Shown piece after piece: positions 1 to 8,187 of a DNA stretch of 23,900 nt (the stretch's first letter is position 1; each line of letters begins with the position of its first letter). The notes beneath the pieces are model-generated. The model was not told the DNA's origin. It ran no database searches and was given only the letters and a program-made list of their open reading frames with translations. The stretch spans positions 1-23,900 of the forward strand of contig WQZL01000012.1 of the NCBI GenBank assembly GCA_009780755.1, read 5' to 3'. Origin of the DNA: Promicromonosporaceae bacterium (GTDB taxonomy: Bacteria > Actinomycetota > Actinomycetes > Actinomycetales > Cellulomonadaceae). The position numbers and the translations under genes are program-made.

Positions 1-288
1 ACCGCCGGAGCGTTCATTGCCAACCATGCCAGTGGCGTGGGCAATGCCAACGGAGGCTCCAACCAGCGCGAGCGCCGCCGCCGCACCGATCAGGCCGCCT
101 ACTAGGCCCTTGTTCCCTCGCCATCGGGTCGCTTTTTCGGGCGTCTCAGCGGCGGGCATAACATCCGGAGCTTCACCGGCGGGCGAAACTGCCGCAACAT
201 CCGCTTCGGATGCTGACTGGACGGTTGCGTCTTGGGGGTCAAGTTCGATGGTGTCGTCGGGCTGGAGGTTGGATTGGTTGTCGGTCAT
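1..288 (-). CDS. Membrane-anchored protein, 5' part only (runs off the left edge)
   Basis: The reading frame opens at ATG 288-286 and stays open for 96 codons to the window edge, so the C-terminal part is missing. A Shine-Dalgarno-like GAGGAA lies just upstream of the ATG. Residues 1-60 are acidic and low in complexity (many D, E, P, A), which suggests a disordered cytoplasmic tail. A short basic stretch (RWRGNKG) is followed by one hydrophobic segment at about residues 68-88, so the bulk of the protein should be extracytoplasmic. It lies downstream of, and in the same direction as, a two-component system. In Actinomycetota that position is often held by a PepSY-domain or HtrA/PepD-like protein controlled by the system. 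Nothing in the visible part decides between these, so the function is unassigned. The 301 nt between it and the kinase hold REP repeats. Confidence 0.75.
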   Translation of the reverse strand, partial: MTDNQSNLQPDDTIELDPQDATVQSASEADVAAVSPAGEAPDVMPAAETPEKATRWRGNKGLVGGLIGAAAALALVGASVGIAHATGMVGNERSGG

Positions 289-422
289 GATTTCCTCACG
301 CAGTTGGTTTTGGCGGCTCTTGGTGGCCGCGCTACGCGCAACGATGCCCGATCAACCTGATCTACTGATTGGCTTCGCCTGTGAGTTTCCTGATAGTCCC
401 TTGCCCGCTTGATCTGCCCCTC

Positions 423-589
423 CGGTCATTGAGCCTGTCGAAACCGCCCACACGACGAAATAGTTTCGACACGGCCCTAGCGGGCCTACTCAACCAGCCG
501 AACCAACCCGGTGGTTGAGCGTTTCGACATGGTCGCTGCGCGCCCTCCGGTGGTTGAGTAGCGAGCGCCAGCGAGCGTGTCGAAACCAC
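423..589. repeat. REP1 cluster between the kinase and the membrane protein gene
   Basis: The gap 289-589 contains no convincing gene. Its right half is a cluster of REP1 palindromes: a short one at about 423-448, a copy in forward orientation at about 462-500, a partial copy at about 510-540 and a full reverse-orientation copy at 547-589. The 43 bp at 547-589 are identical to 5853-5895 inside the MFS permease gene. The kinase stop codon (590-592 on plus) directly abuts the last copy. Read on the minus strand the cluster is open (362-589), but only because the repeat lacks stops in that frame. Confidence 0.85.
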
Positions 590-2121
590 CTATTGGCGGG
601 GCGCGAGCGGCAGGGTGATGCGGATGGTTAGACCGCCGCCTGGGGTGGGCAGGGCGCAGATCGTGCCGTCATGAGCCTGCACGATAGCGGCGACTATCGC
701 CAGGCCCAACCCGGCCCCACCGCTGGCGCGGGTGCGGGAGGGGTCGGCCCGATAGAAGCGGTCAAAGATCAGCTCTAGCTGTTCGCCGGTGACGCCCGGC
801 CCGTGGTCGCGCACCTCTAGCCAAGCGTCGAACGGGGCAACGGCATCGATCAACCCGACGGCTATCTCGACCGGGGAACCGGACGGGGTGTGCCGGGCCA
901 CATTCCCAATTAGGTTGGTTAACACCTGTCGCAGTCGGTCGGCATCGCCATTTACGGCGATTAAACCCGCGCCATCTTGAACCTGCTGAAGAGTTGAAAT
1001 CACCTCAACCTCGCGGGTTGGGTCGAGCGCCCGCAGATCGGCGGCGGCGTCAGCGGCCAGAGCGGTCAGGTTCACGGGGGCAAAGGCGGCTCGGGCGCCC
1101 TCATCTAGTCGCGTGAGCGTTAGCAGATCCTCGACCAGCCCACCCAGGCGGGTGGCCGAATCTTCGATGCGGGCAAAGGTTTCGCTCACGGCCTCGTTGG
1201 GCACCCCACCGAGGCGGTAAAGCTCCGCATAACCGCGGATGGCGGCGAGCGGGGTGCGAAGCTCATGGGAGGCGTCGGCCGCGAACGAACGCGTGCGAGC
1301 CTCGCTGGCCGAGCGGGCCGCAAATGCCCGTTCGATCTGGGCAAGCATCGCGTTTAGCGACGCGGTGAGCGAGCCAACCTCCGTGCCCGCCGGGGCGGCG
1401 GCGATGCGCTGGGTTAGATCGCCGGCGGCAATCTCGGCGGCGGTGGTCTCGATCTGTGTCAGCGGGCGCAGCGACCGTCGCACCAGCATCCGGGCCGCTA
1501 TTCCCCCGGCAGTGATGGTACCGAGGCCGATCACCAGCATCGTCCGGGCAAGCATTCTGCCCGCCTGGCGAGCGTCGGTCAGCGGGAGGGCGACGGCAAC
1601 CAACCCCTCCTGCCTGGCACCGTCACCAAAATGGTGGCCCGGTGAGCGGAAGGTCACCTCCGCGACCACCACCCGCCAGCGCGTCGGCGAGGTGCCGCCG
1701 ATGCTGGGCACGGTGAATGGTTCACCCCGTTTCGCGGCGGCGAAGGTTGAGGTCAGGGACGGCAGCTGCGGCTCGCCGTGCAGCTCGACGGTGGTTGGCC
1801 ACGACGAGACGATGGTTTCTGCGGAGTCGATCAGGCGAATTGTCACGTGGTAGTCGGAGGGAGAGGTGGCCGGGCCGATCACCTCCTGCAATGCGGAGGT
1901 GTCGCCGATGGTGCGGGCAAGTTGCGCGTCTACCTGGCCCATGAAGTAGCGGGATACCACCGCGTGGGTCATCAGGGCGGTCACTCCAAGGCCAACGATC
2001 AGCACCACTACGATGATCGCCACCAGACGTATCCGCAGCGGGAGGCGTGACCACCTGTTGGGGGGCTGCTCGCTTCGCGCCGGATGGCTAAGCGGATCGA
2101 GAACAAACAGGTCTGCCTCGC

Positions 2122-2125
<4 letters not shown>
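590..2125 (-). CDS. Two-component sensor histidine kinase (HAMP, HisKA, HATPase)
   Basis: The 511-residue membrane kinase has a cytoplasmic start, TM1 at about 33-52, an extracytoplasmic sensor region at about 53-190 and TM2 at about 192-215. A HAMP linker follows at about 215-270. The HisKA H-box (ADASHELRTPL) places the phosphorylated His at residue 287. The ATPase domain shows an N-box (NLIGNVARHT, about 404-413), G1 (DHGPGV, about 440-445), an F-box (FDRFYRAD) and G2 (GAGLGLAI, about 470-477). Length and order are normal for this class. The ATG start overlaps the stop of the response regulator by 4 nt (ATGA), so the pair is translationally coupled. The stop is TAG, and its last base belongs to the neighbouring REP1 repeat. 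The stimulus is unknown; the MprB/TcrY-like layout suggests envelope stress, but that is inference. Confidence 0.93.
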
Positions 2126-2832
<707 letters not shown>

Positions 2833-2838
2833 TCTCTA

Positions 2839-2871
2839 ATTCTTGCCTGGTTTCCTGAGAATTGCCTGAGA
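2839..2871 (-). promoter_or_regulatory. Putative promoter and direct-repeat operator of the two-component operon
   Basis: On the minus strand the heptamer TCTCAGG occurs twice with starts exactly 11 nt apart (plus coordinates 2865-2871 and 2854-2860). It is followed by a possible -10 box AAGAAT (2844-2839), which ends 6 nt before the ATG. Tandem sites with an 11-nt period are the usual binding mode of OmpR/PhoB regulators, so this fits autoregulation by the adjacent response regulator. The word resembles, from memory, the MprA-box type; that resemblance is unverified. Confidence 0.5.
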
Positions 2872-2907
2872 GACACCTGCGCCGCCACCTCGGATGGTTA
2901 GACCCAG

Positions 2908-2998
2908 CTGGTTGAGTAGCGAGGCACGAGCGCGTCGAAGCCACCACACCGCCGTTTCGATGGTTTCGACACAGTCGCTGCGCTCCTTACTCAACCAT
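2908..2998. repeat. REP1 pair (inverted, BIME-like)
   Basis: Between the response regulator and def there is a REP1 copy in reverse orientation (about 2908-2943), a spacer, and a second copy in forward orientation (about 2961-2998). Together they form a large inverted pair. The forward copy has the variant centre TCGCTGCGCTCC. A fragment at about 3008-3031 joins half-motifs of REP1 (ATTGAGTAAG) and REP2 (GCAGGATGACG). Confidence 0.75.
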
Positions 2999-3036
2999 CC
3001 GTTCCCGTGGATTGAGTAAGGCAGGATGACGTGGGA

Positions 3037-3720
3037 TCAGCGTCCGCCTGCGGGAGTTTCTGGGTAGGCGATAGGCTCCTTGCCTTGCTCGATGGCGGCC
3101 TCGGCGCGGCGAATCAGCACATCTGGGCGTCGTTCGTCGCGCTGTGCCAGGGCTTCGGCCTGTTGTTCAGGGGTGAGGTGATCGAGGTAGAGCATGCCCA
3201 GTAGGTGCTGGGTCTCGTGGATGAAGCAGCGGGCCAGGTAGCCCGTGGCGGTAAGCTCGATGGGCTTACCAAACACATCAAACCCGCAGATGGTGGCGCC
3301 ACCGGGGCGGGCCAGCTCCATGTGCGCGCCGGGCACCGATAGACACCCCTCGCCCGTAACCTCGGGTTTCGCCGCGTCATCGATGGTGAGTACCGGGTTG
3401 ATTACCGCGCCGACGTGCCGATCATCGTCATCGTCTACGAGGTCGTAAACGAATACCTGAAGCGGCACACCCACCTGCACGGCGGCCAGGCCCACGCCCT
3501 CGGCCACATCCATGCTGGCGAACATGTCATCGACCAGGGTGAGGAGTTCTGGGGTGCCGAACTCGGTGACATCGGCGGCGCGCTCATGCAGCACCAACTC
3601 ACCAACTTCGGTGATGCGCAGCGCCCGACCACGCTGGCTCTGGTGGGCAAAATCGGGGAAGTTCATAACCTTCTGGCCGAGCCAGTACGTGCGAGGCCGC
3701 CGCATCTTGATTCGAGGCAT
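3037..3720 (-). CDS. def: Peptide deformylase
   Basis: This is a metalloenzyme that removes the formyl group from the N-terminal Met of new proteins at the ribosome. From the ATG at 3720 the product has 227 residues. All three family motifs are present: motif 1 GVGLAAVQVG (75-84), motif 2 EGCLSVP (124-130, metal ligand C126) and motif 3 HETQH (168-172, ligands H168 and H172, catalytic E169). Motif 1 has Val where most families have Pro (GLAAPQVG), and motif 3 has Gln where Asp is usual (HExDH), so this is a divergent subtype. The open frame extends to a TTG at 3789, but the ATG at 3720 is preferred because TACGCT lies 7 nt upstream, giving a leaderless start. Another in-frame ATG lies at 3666. 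The gene follows murB on the same strand. Confidence 0.92.
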   Translation of the reverse strand: MPRIKMRRPRTYWLGQKVMNFPDFAHQSQRGRALRITEVGELVLHERAADVTEFGTPELLTLVDDMFASMDVAEGVGLAAVQVGVPLQVFVYDLVDDDDDRHVGAVINPVLTIDDAAKPEVTGEGCLSVPGAHMELARPGGATICGFDVFGKPIELTATGYLARCFIHETQHLLGMLYLDHLTPEQQAEALAQRDERRPDVLIRRAEAAIEQGKEPIAYPETPAGGR

Positions 3721-3727
3721 GGCTAAG

Positions 3728-3733
3728 AGCGTA
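3728..3733 (-). promoter_or_regulatory. Putative -10 box of def (leaderless start)
   Basis: TACGCT on the minus strand ends 7 nt before the chosen ATG of def, and no Shine-Dalgarno sequence is visible. This matches the TANNNT-N6/7-ATG layout of leaderless actinobacterial mRNAs and of several other genes here. Confidence 0.45.
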
Positions 3734-3815
3734 GTCGGGGAACGGGGGAGAATCAGAGCATGAACGCGCTGACGGGGCTTGGAGTTCAACCACCGCGGTG
3801 AGGTTTACGACTGAT

Positions 3816-4976
3816 CTACAGGCTTAGTCCAACTAGGACGGGTTCGGGTTTTAGGGTGATGTTGAAGCGGGCCTGGACGCCGTCGCGGATGGTGCGGGCC
3901 AACGCGATCACGTCGGCGGCGGTGGCGCTACCTCGGTTGGTAAGGGCGAGGGTGTGCCTGGTAGACAGCGTGACCGGGCTGGCCGATGCGCCGCCGCTGG
4001 CTCCGTCGATGCCGTATCCCTTGGCGAATCCTGCCTGTTCGATGAGCCAGGCCGCGCTGGTCTTGATAACCGTCGGGTCTATCTCGGTGCGGAAGATGCC
4101 GTGCGCGGATGCCGCGATTGGGGCGCGCACCGGATATCGGGGCGCATTGGCCGGGAGCAGCCCGCCTGGTTCCGCCGCCGATGTCGGCAGCACCGGGTTG
4201 GTGAAAAATGAACCTGCCGACCAGCGGTCGTGGTCAGGGTCTTTGGACGCGTCAACCAGCATTCCCTTGGCGGCTCGCAGTTCTAGCACTGCGGCCCGCA
4301 CTTGCGTCTGCGGCGCTCGTTGTTGTACCTCAACGCCAAGAGTGCGGGCGAGTTCGGCGTATGCGATGGGTGCCGAAACATCGGCCCGCCGCAGTTGGAA
4401 CGACACATCGAGTACCACATACCGTGGCGTGGGATGCCAGGTGTAGTCGAGCATCGACTGCTTCAGCAGCGAGGTGCGGTAGCCGAGAGCCAGGTCGCCA
4501 AGGGCGAAGGTGCGGATGCAGCGCTCGTGGCGATCCCAGGTACGCACCTTGGACAGCACGTTCGATACCTCGGCTCCGTAAGCGCCAATGTTCTGCACGG
4601 GGGCCGCGCCCACGGTGCCAGAAATGCCGGATAGCGCCTCCAGGCCGCTCCATCGCTCGGCTACGGCGGTGGCCACAAGGTCATCCCAACCATGCCCGGC
4701 GACAACGGTGATGGATGCACCCGAACAGGCATCCACGGAGTCGCAGGTGATGCCGGAGCGGGCATCACGCAGCACCAGCCCGTCGAAGCCAGCGTCGGAA
4801 ACCACCAGGTTGGAGCCGCCGCCGATCACCAGCAGCGGCATGCCCGCATCGTCGGCCGCGTAGATGGCGTCGATAAACTCGGCCTCTGTGGTGGCCGCAA
4901 CGTACTCCCGAGCAGCCCCGCCCACCCGCAAGGTAGTCAACTCGGCCAACTGCGGCGAAACAGCATTCACATCCAC
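3816..4976 (-). CDS. murB: UDP-N-acetylenolpyruvoylglucosamine reductase (MurB)
   Basis: This FAD enzyme makes UDP-N-acetylmuramate from the enolpyruvyl intermediate with NADPH, the second committed cytoplasmic step of peptidoglycan synthesis. The 386-residue product shows the FAD-binding stretch IGGGSNLVVSDAGFDGLVL (about 51-69), the GISGTVGAAPVQNIGAYG segment (117-134) and YRTSLLK with the conserved Arg 167. It also has SAGSFFTNP with the catalytic Ser at about 256, and a C-terminal KPEPVLVG with the conserved Glu 378. The GTG start at 4976 is supported by a TAGGGT box exactly 6 nt upstream. Length is normal for the actinobacterial type I-like form. It may be co-transcribed with def, which starts 95 nt downstream but has its own -10 candidate. 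Confidence 0.96.
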   Translation of the reverse strand: MDVNAVSPQLAELTTLRVGGAAREYVAATTEAEFIDAIYAADDAGMPLLVIGGGSNLVVSDAGFDGLVLRDARSGITCDSVDACSGASITVVAGHGWDDLVATAVAERWSGLEALSGISGTVGAAPVQNIGAYGAEVSNVLSKVRTWDRHERCIRTFALGDLALGYRTSLLKQSMLDYTWHPTPRYVVLDVSFQLRRADVSAPIAYAELARTLGVEVQQRAPQTQVRAAVLELRAAKGMLVDASKDPDHDRWSAGSFFTNPVLPTSAAEPGGLLPANAPRYPVRAPIAASAHGIFRTEIDPTVIKTSAAWLIEQAGFAKGYGIDGASGGASASPVTLSTRHTLALTNRGSATAADVIALARTIRDGVQARFNITLKPEPVLVGLSL

Positions 4977-4982
4977 CCTTCC

Positions 4983-4988
4983 ACCCTA
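4983..4988 (-). promoter_or_regulatory. Putative -10 box of murB (leaderless start)
   Basis: TAGGGT on the minus strand is followed by 6 nt (GGAAGG) and the GTG start codon. The same TAGGGT-N6-GTG layout is seen upstream of the dinG-like gene. Confidence 0.5.
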
Positions 4989-5010
4989 CCTACTCCCCTT
5001 ACCTCCGAAC

Positions 5011-5075
5011 GGGAGGTTACCCTCTGTTTTCCCACCTAAAACGCGGGGTAACCTCCCCTTCGGCGGGGTTTTAGG
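5011..5075. terminator. Nested inverted repeats between MFS permease and murB
   Basis: Perfect 12-bp arms lie at 5011-5022 and 5046-5057. The right arm is also part of a short CCCC-TTCGGC-GGGG hairpin at 5055-5068, which on the plus strand is followed by TTTT. An outer pair, CCTAAAAC (5035-5042) and GTTTTAGG (5068-5075), encloses the small hairpin and overlaps the permease stop codon. The stems are partly mutually exclusive. The likely role is termination after the permease gene; switching between folds is speculation. Confidence 0.5.
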
Positions 5076-6582
5076 CCGGGTGGCGGGGCGGGCGGGCTAC
5101 GCTGGCGGCGGCTAGGCCCAGGGCGATGGGGAGGGCGATCACGAGTAGGGCGGGGCGAGTGCCGAAGTGGTCGCCGAGGAAACCGATCAGCAGCGGCCCG
5201 AAGAAGAAGGCCGAGTAGCCGATGGTCGCCACCACGGAGACCCGCATTGCCGCCCGGCGCGGGTCGTCGGATGCGGCCGACATGCCCAGGGGGAAGCCGA
5301 GCGCGGCGGCGGCTCCCCAGATTAGCGAGGCCGTCATTGCCAGCCACAGCCACGGGGCGAACACGAACAGGCCCACCCCGATCAGCGCGGCCACCGACCC
5401 GGTTCGCAGCACCGCCACTCGCCCAAAGCGATCTACCAGCCATGTGCCCACGAATCGGGTGACCGTCATGCCGATCAGGAACATGGTCAGGCCGAAGGCG
5501 GCCGTGCCCTCCGATGTCTCGAAGCCGTCAACAAGGGCCATCGCGGTCCAGTCGTTTGCGGCACCCTCGGTGAGCGCGGCGGCCATCACCACCAGGCCCA
5601 GCAGCAGCGTGCGCGACTCGCGCCAGGCCGATGCCGCGCCGCGCAGGCCGGTGGCGGTATCCGCGCTTTGCAATGCGGGGAGGGGCTTAGGAGGCGCTGG
5701 GACTGGGTCCTTCGACTCGCTAACGCTCGCGCAGGATGACGGAGAGGGGGCGCTGGCGCAAGGTGAAGGAGGGGTGACGCTGACGCAGGCTGAAGGAGGG
5801 GGAACGCTGACGCAGGATGAGGTGAGGGTGGGTTCGGCCGGGTCTACCCCTCCCGGTGGTTGAGTAGCGAGCGCCAGCGAGCGTGTCGAAACCACACCCA
5901 TAGCGGCATCAGCTTCGACCAGCTCAGCCACCGGGGATTGTTCATCCGCCGCCAGCAGTGCTGCCGCAACGGTCTCGGAGGCGTCCAGCGGGTTGGCCGA
6001 CAAGAAGCCGCGCACACAAAACAGCGCTGCCGCCGTCGTGACAATCACGACGCTACCAAGGTGCCACCCAAAACCGACGTCCCACCCGGCCAGCAGGCCA
6101 CCGAAGGCCGCAGCGACAACGGTGCCCAGGGAAAACCCGGCATGTAGGCGGGGCATGATCGATCGGCCAAGATGACGTTCTACGAGCGCGCCCTCGACGT
6201 TCATGGCGGCGTCCCAGATGCCGTTGCCGGCGTTGAAGCAGGCCAGGCCAACCGCGGCCAGCCACGGCGTCGCGGTCTCAATGCCGGCGGCGAGTAGCCC
6301 ATAGCCGCCCAAGGCGAATACCGCACAGGTTGCCACCGTGCGGGCCGTACCAAGCCGGGCGGTGACCACGCCCGCCAAGGGCATTGCCGGGCCGGTGCCG
6401 ACAAAGCCGATCAGCAGCAGCACGCCCATCTGCCCGTCGGTAAAACCAAGCGCCTCCCTGGCGGCCGGAAGCCGAGAAATCCAGGTGGCCAGATTGACCC
6501 CGGCCACGAAGAACACCCCCAACACGCACCATTTGGCGCGTCGAACGGCGACCGCTGACGGCGCGGCAGGCAATAAAGGCAT
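5071..6582 (-). CDS. MFS permease with a repeat-derived central loop
   Basis: The 503-residue permease is about 100 residues longer than usual 12-TM relatives. The N-half (about 15-195) includes a TARLGTARTVAT-type motif A and AMNVEGALVERHLGRSIMPR (127-145), typical of MosC-like MFS proteins. The C-half (about 325-495) contains WLVDRFGRVAVLR and the last six helices. Between them lies a long loop (about 195-322). Residues 230-243 are encoded by a REP1 palindrome, and 257-292 are four 9-residue tandem units beginning with Cys (C257, C266, C275, C284), the last encoded by a REP2 element. The substrate is unknown. The ATG at 6582 has no Shine-Dalgarno, but GATTAT lies 6 nt upstream. It is divergent from a LacI-family gene that may regulate it. 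Confidence 0.88.
   Translation of the reverse strand: MPLLPAAPSAVAVRRAKWCVLGVFFVAGVNLATWISRLPAAREALGFTDGQMGVLLLIGFVGTGPAMPLAGVVTARLGTARTVATCAVFALGGYGLLAAGIETATPWLAAVGLACFNAGNGIWDAAMNVEGALVERHLGRSIMPRLHAGFSLGTVVAAAFGGLLAGWDVGFGWHLGSVVIVTTAAALFCVRGFLSANPLDASETVAAALLAADEQSPVAELVEADAAMGVVSTRSLALATQPPGGVDPAEPTLTSSCVSVPPPSACVSVTPPSPCASAPSPSSCASVSESKDPVPAPPKPLPALQSADTATGLRGAASAWRESRTLLLGLVVMAAALTEGAANDWTAMALVDGFETSEGTAAFGLTMFLIGMTVTRFVGTWLVDRFGRVAVLRTGSVAALIGVGLFVFAPWLWLAMTASLIWGAAAALGFPLGMSAASDDPRRAAMRVSVVATIGYSAFFFGPLLIGFLGDHFGTRPALLVIALPIALGLAAASVARPPRHPA
5707..5814 (-). repeat. Four 27-bp tandem units inside the MFS gene, ending in REP2
   Basis: On the minus strand, units of exactly 27 nt start at 5814, 5787, 5760 and 5733, each opening with TGCGYSAGCG. 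They encode the nonapeptides CVSVPPPSA, CVSVTPPSP, CASAPSPSS and CASVSESKD. The last unit, with the TCATCC before it, is a complete REP2 palindrome (5706-5740). The array therefore looks like an amplified REP2 head kept in frame. Confidence 0.85.
5853..5895 (-). repeat. REP1 copy inside the MFS permease gene
   Basis: These 43 bp are identical to 547-589. On the minus strand the copy is read in frame as VVSTRSLALATQPP (residues 230-243). It lies in the cytoplasmic loop between the two transporter halves, where an insertion is easily tolerated. Confidence 0.9.
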
Positions 6583-6588
6583 TAATCA

Positions 6589-6627
6589 ATAATCGCGGAT
6601 CGCCCCGGCTCGGCCAAATCGTTTCGA
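6589..6627 (-). promoter_or_regulatory. Putative promoter and LacI-type operator of the MFS permease
   Basis: On the minus strand TTGGCC (6617-6612) is followed by a 17-nt spacer and GATTAT (6594-6589), then 6 nt and the ATG. TCGAAACGATTTGG (6627-6614) overlaps the -35 and has the central CG with partly symmetric flanks seen in LacI-family operators. The remaining divergent region to 6783 shows no other clear site. Confidence 0.35.
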
Positions 6628-6797
6628 CCACATCTCCAGCCGTGTCCAGCGGGTTTTCGCAGACCAAATCGAGGAGACCGTACTCAAGGCTCGTGCCTGG
6701 CACAATCAAAGCCGGTAGTTGGGCGTCCAGCATGGTGGCGACGCGGGTAGGCTCACGTTCTACGCGTCGAGCGACGCGGCAACAAAGGAGATGTGCA

Positions 6798-7880
6798 ATG
6801 CCCCGTTCGGCCAGCGACCGCCCCACACTTGCGTTGGTGGCGCAGCGCGCGGGCGTCTCCGTGTCCACCGCCTCGCTGGCGTTCTCCGGGGCTGGCCCTA
6901 TCACCTCCGAAACCCGTGATCGCGTGCTGGCCGCCGCGACCGAACTTGGCTACCACGGCCCAAACCCGCTGGGGCGACAGCTGCGTTCGGGGCGCTGCGG
7001 CATCGTCGGCGTCGTACTCGGCGACAATCCCGGTCGCGCCTTTCGCGATCCCGTCTCCATTCGGGTACTCGATGGGCTGATGGAGGTACTTGGCGAACAC
7101 CGGCTCGGCGTGCTGCTGATTCCCGGCAACCAGCCGCAGAGCATCGCCCCGCTCGACCCGCTGGTGGCCTCGGCTGCGATGGATGTGGCCGTGTTGATCT
7201 GGGGTGCGCTTCCTGATGACCCTAATCTTGCGGCTCTTGGACGGCGTGGCGTGCCCGTCGTTTTGTGTGGCGAGCAGACGCTGCCGGGTGTTCCGGTGGT
7301 GCGGATCGACGACCGCGCCGGGGCCGCCGAGGCCGTCCGACACCTAACCGAGTTGGGGCACACGCGCATTGCTGAGATCACGCTGCCGCTCGATGTTTGG
7401 GGGGCGCACTCCGGGGTGGTCACTGCCGCCCGGATTGCGGAGGCGACCGTGATGGTGACTGTCGCTCGTCTTGCTGGATTCCGCGATGTGATCGAACCCG
7501 TGATTACCTGGGAGGCGTCCGCCTCCTTCGTAGAACACGGACGGGAGGCCGCGCTCTCGATTCTGGGCGAATGGGTGCCTGCCTCGCAGCGACCGACGGC
7601 AATCTTTGCGCAGACGGATCAGCTGGCCGCCGGGGCCGTGATTGCGGCGCGAGAGTTGGGGTTACGCGTGCCAGAAGATGTGTCCATCGTCGGCTTCGAC
7701 GGCCTTGACCTGCCCTGGCTCTCCCCCGACGTACTCACGTCGGTACATCAACCCCTCCGAGCCAAGGGCGTCGCGATGGGTCAGGCCGTAGTTGGTCTGC
7801 TCGCCGGGGAGGAGCCGCAGGTAGTAACCCTGCCAACCCAACTAATCGAGGGCACAACAACGACGAAGGCCGAAGGCTGA
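6798..7880 (+). CDS. LacI-family transcriptional regulator
   Basis: The 360-residue product has an N-terminal LacI helix-turn-helix (about 8-30, LALVAQRAGVSVSTASLAFS) and hinge helix (about 48-60). A periplasmic-binding-protein-like effector domain follows (about 67-350), with IVGVVLGDN, PVVRIDDRAGA, AVRHLTELGHTRIAEI and the C-terminal VSIVGFDGLDLPWLSPDVLTSVHQP. The ATG at 6798 is supported by AAAGGAG ending 7 nt upstream; the frame is open further upstream but without a better start. It is divergent from the MFS permease and is the natural candidate for its control. The effector is probably a sugar or nucleoside. The last codons and the TGA stop lie inside a repeat (7862-7918) that recurs 89 bp downstream, so the natural C-terminus may have been replaced. 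Confidence 0.92.
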   Translation: MPRSASDRPTLALVAQRAGVSVSTASLAFSGAGPITSETRDRVLAAATELGYHGPNPLGRQLRSGRCGIVGVVLGDNPGRAFRDPVSIRVLDGLMEVLGEHRLGVLLIPGNQPQSIAPLDPLVASAAMDVAVLIWGALPDDPNLAALGRRGVPVVLCGEQTLPGVPVVRIDDRAGAAEAVRHLTELGHTRIAEITLPLDVWGAHSGVVTAARIAEATVMVTVARLAGFRDVIEPVITWEASASFVEHGREAALSILGEWVPASQRPTAIFAQTDQLAAGAVIAARELGLRVPEDVSIVGFDGLDLPWLSPDVLTSVHQPLRAKGVAMGQAVVGLLAGEEPQVVTLPTQLIEGTTTTKAEG

Positions 7881-8007
7881 GCCGAGCTTGCTCGTGTTCA
7901 GCTGAGGTCGAGGAGTTGTTGTTGACGAGCGAAGCGAGGAACACAACTTAGACGAAGACCGAACACTGAGCCGAGCTTGCTCGTGCTCAGCTGAGGCCAA
8001 GGAGTTG
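7862..8007 (+). repeat. 57-bp direct repeat, 89-bp period, at the 3' end of the lacI-type gene
   Basis: Positions 7862-7918 and 7951-8007 match at about 51 of 57 positions by eye. Each copy contains the palindromic words CTGAGCCGAGC and GCTCAGCTGAGG. The spacer contains GACGAGCGAAGCGAGGAAC, which resembles the centres of the other repeat families. The first copy includes the stop codon of the LacI-type gene. The array fills the gap between that gene and the convergent rpmG. Confidence 0.8.
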
Positions 8008-8016
8008 CGGGAGCGG

Positions 8017-8187
8017 TTACCGTGTCTCGCGGTGGGCGGTGTGCTTGCCGCAGCGCGGGCAGAACTTTTGCAACTCCATGCGGTCTGGGTTGTTGCGGCG
8101 GTTCTTCTTGGTGATGTAGTTGCGCTCCTTGCAGTCCACGCAGGCCATCGTGATCTTGGGGCGGATATCTACCGACTTGGCAGCCAT
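8017..8187 (-). CDS. rpmG: 50S ribosomal protein L33, zinc-ribbon form
   Basis: The 56-residue basic protein of the large subunit has the family core (YITKKNRRNNPDRMELQKFCPRCGKHT). Two CxxC pairs (C16/C19 and C43/C46) make it the zinc-binding (C+) form. The start ATG at 8187 is chosen from homology (MAAKSVDIRPK) and from AAGGAG at 8204-8199; the open frame extends further upstream. The gene lies 223 nt after rplA on the same strand. In many actinobacteria an rpmG gene lies upstream of tRNA-Trp-secE instead, so the position is unusual. The leader may fold around the Shine-Dalgarno sequence. Confidence 0.95.
   Translation of the reverse strand: MAAKSVDIRPKITMACVDCKERNYITKKNRRNNPDRMELQKFCPRCGKHTAHRETR

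Noticed and set aside
362..589. Minus-strand open frame of 75 codons beside the kinase gene
   Set aside because: It is built almost wholly from REP1 copies, which are free of stops in this frame; no ribosome binding site or family resemblance.
1239..1853. Plus-strand open frame of 204 codons opposite the kinase
   Set aside because: Antisense frame in high-GC DNA, fully covered by a kinase with all expected motifs.
3856..4446. Plus-strand open frame of 196 codons opposite murB
   Set aside because: Antisense shadow of a well conserved gene; no ribosome binding site and no protein-like motif.
5707..5814. CRISPR array
   Set aside because: The units are contiguous 27-nt in-frame repeats without spacers, inside a transporter gene; no cas genes are nearby.
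6278..6904. Minus-strand open frame of 208 codons across the MFS/lacI divergent region
   Set aside because: It overlaps the start regions of two well supported genes, and part of it is the shifted frame of the permease. The middle part reads like protein, but I recognise no family.
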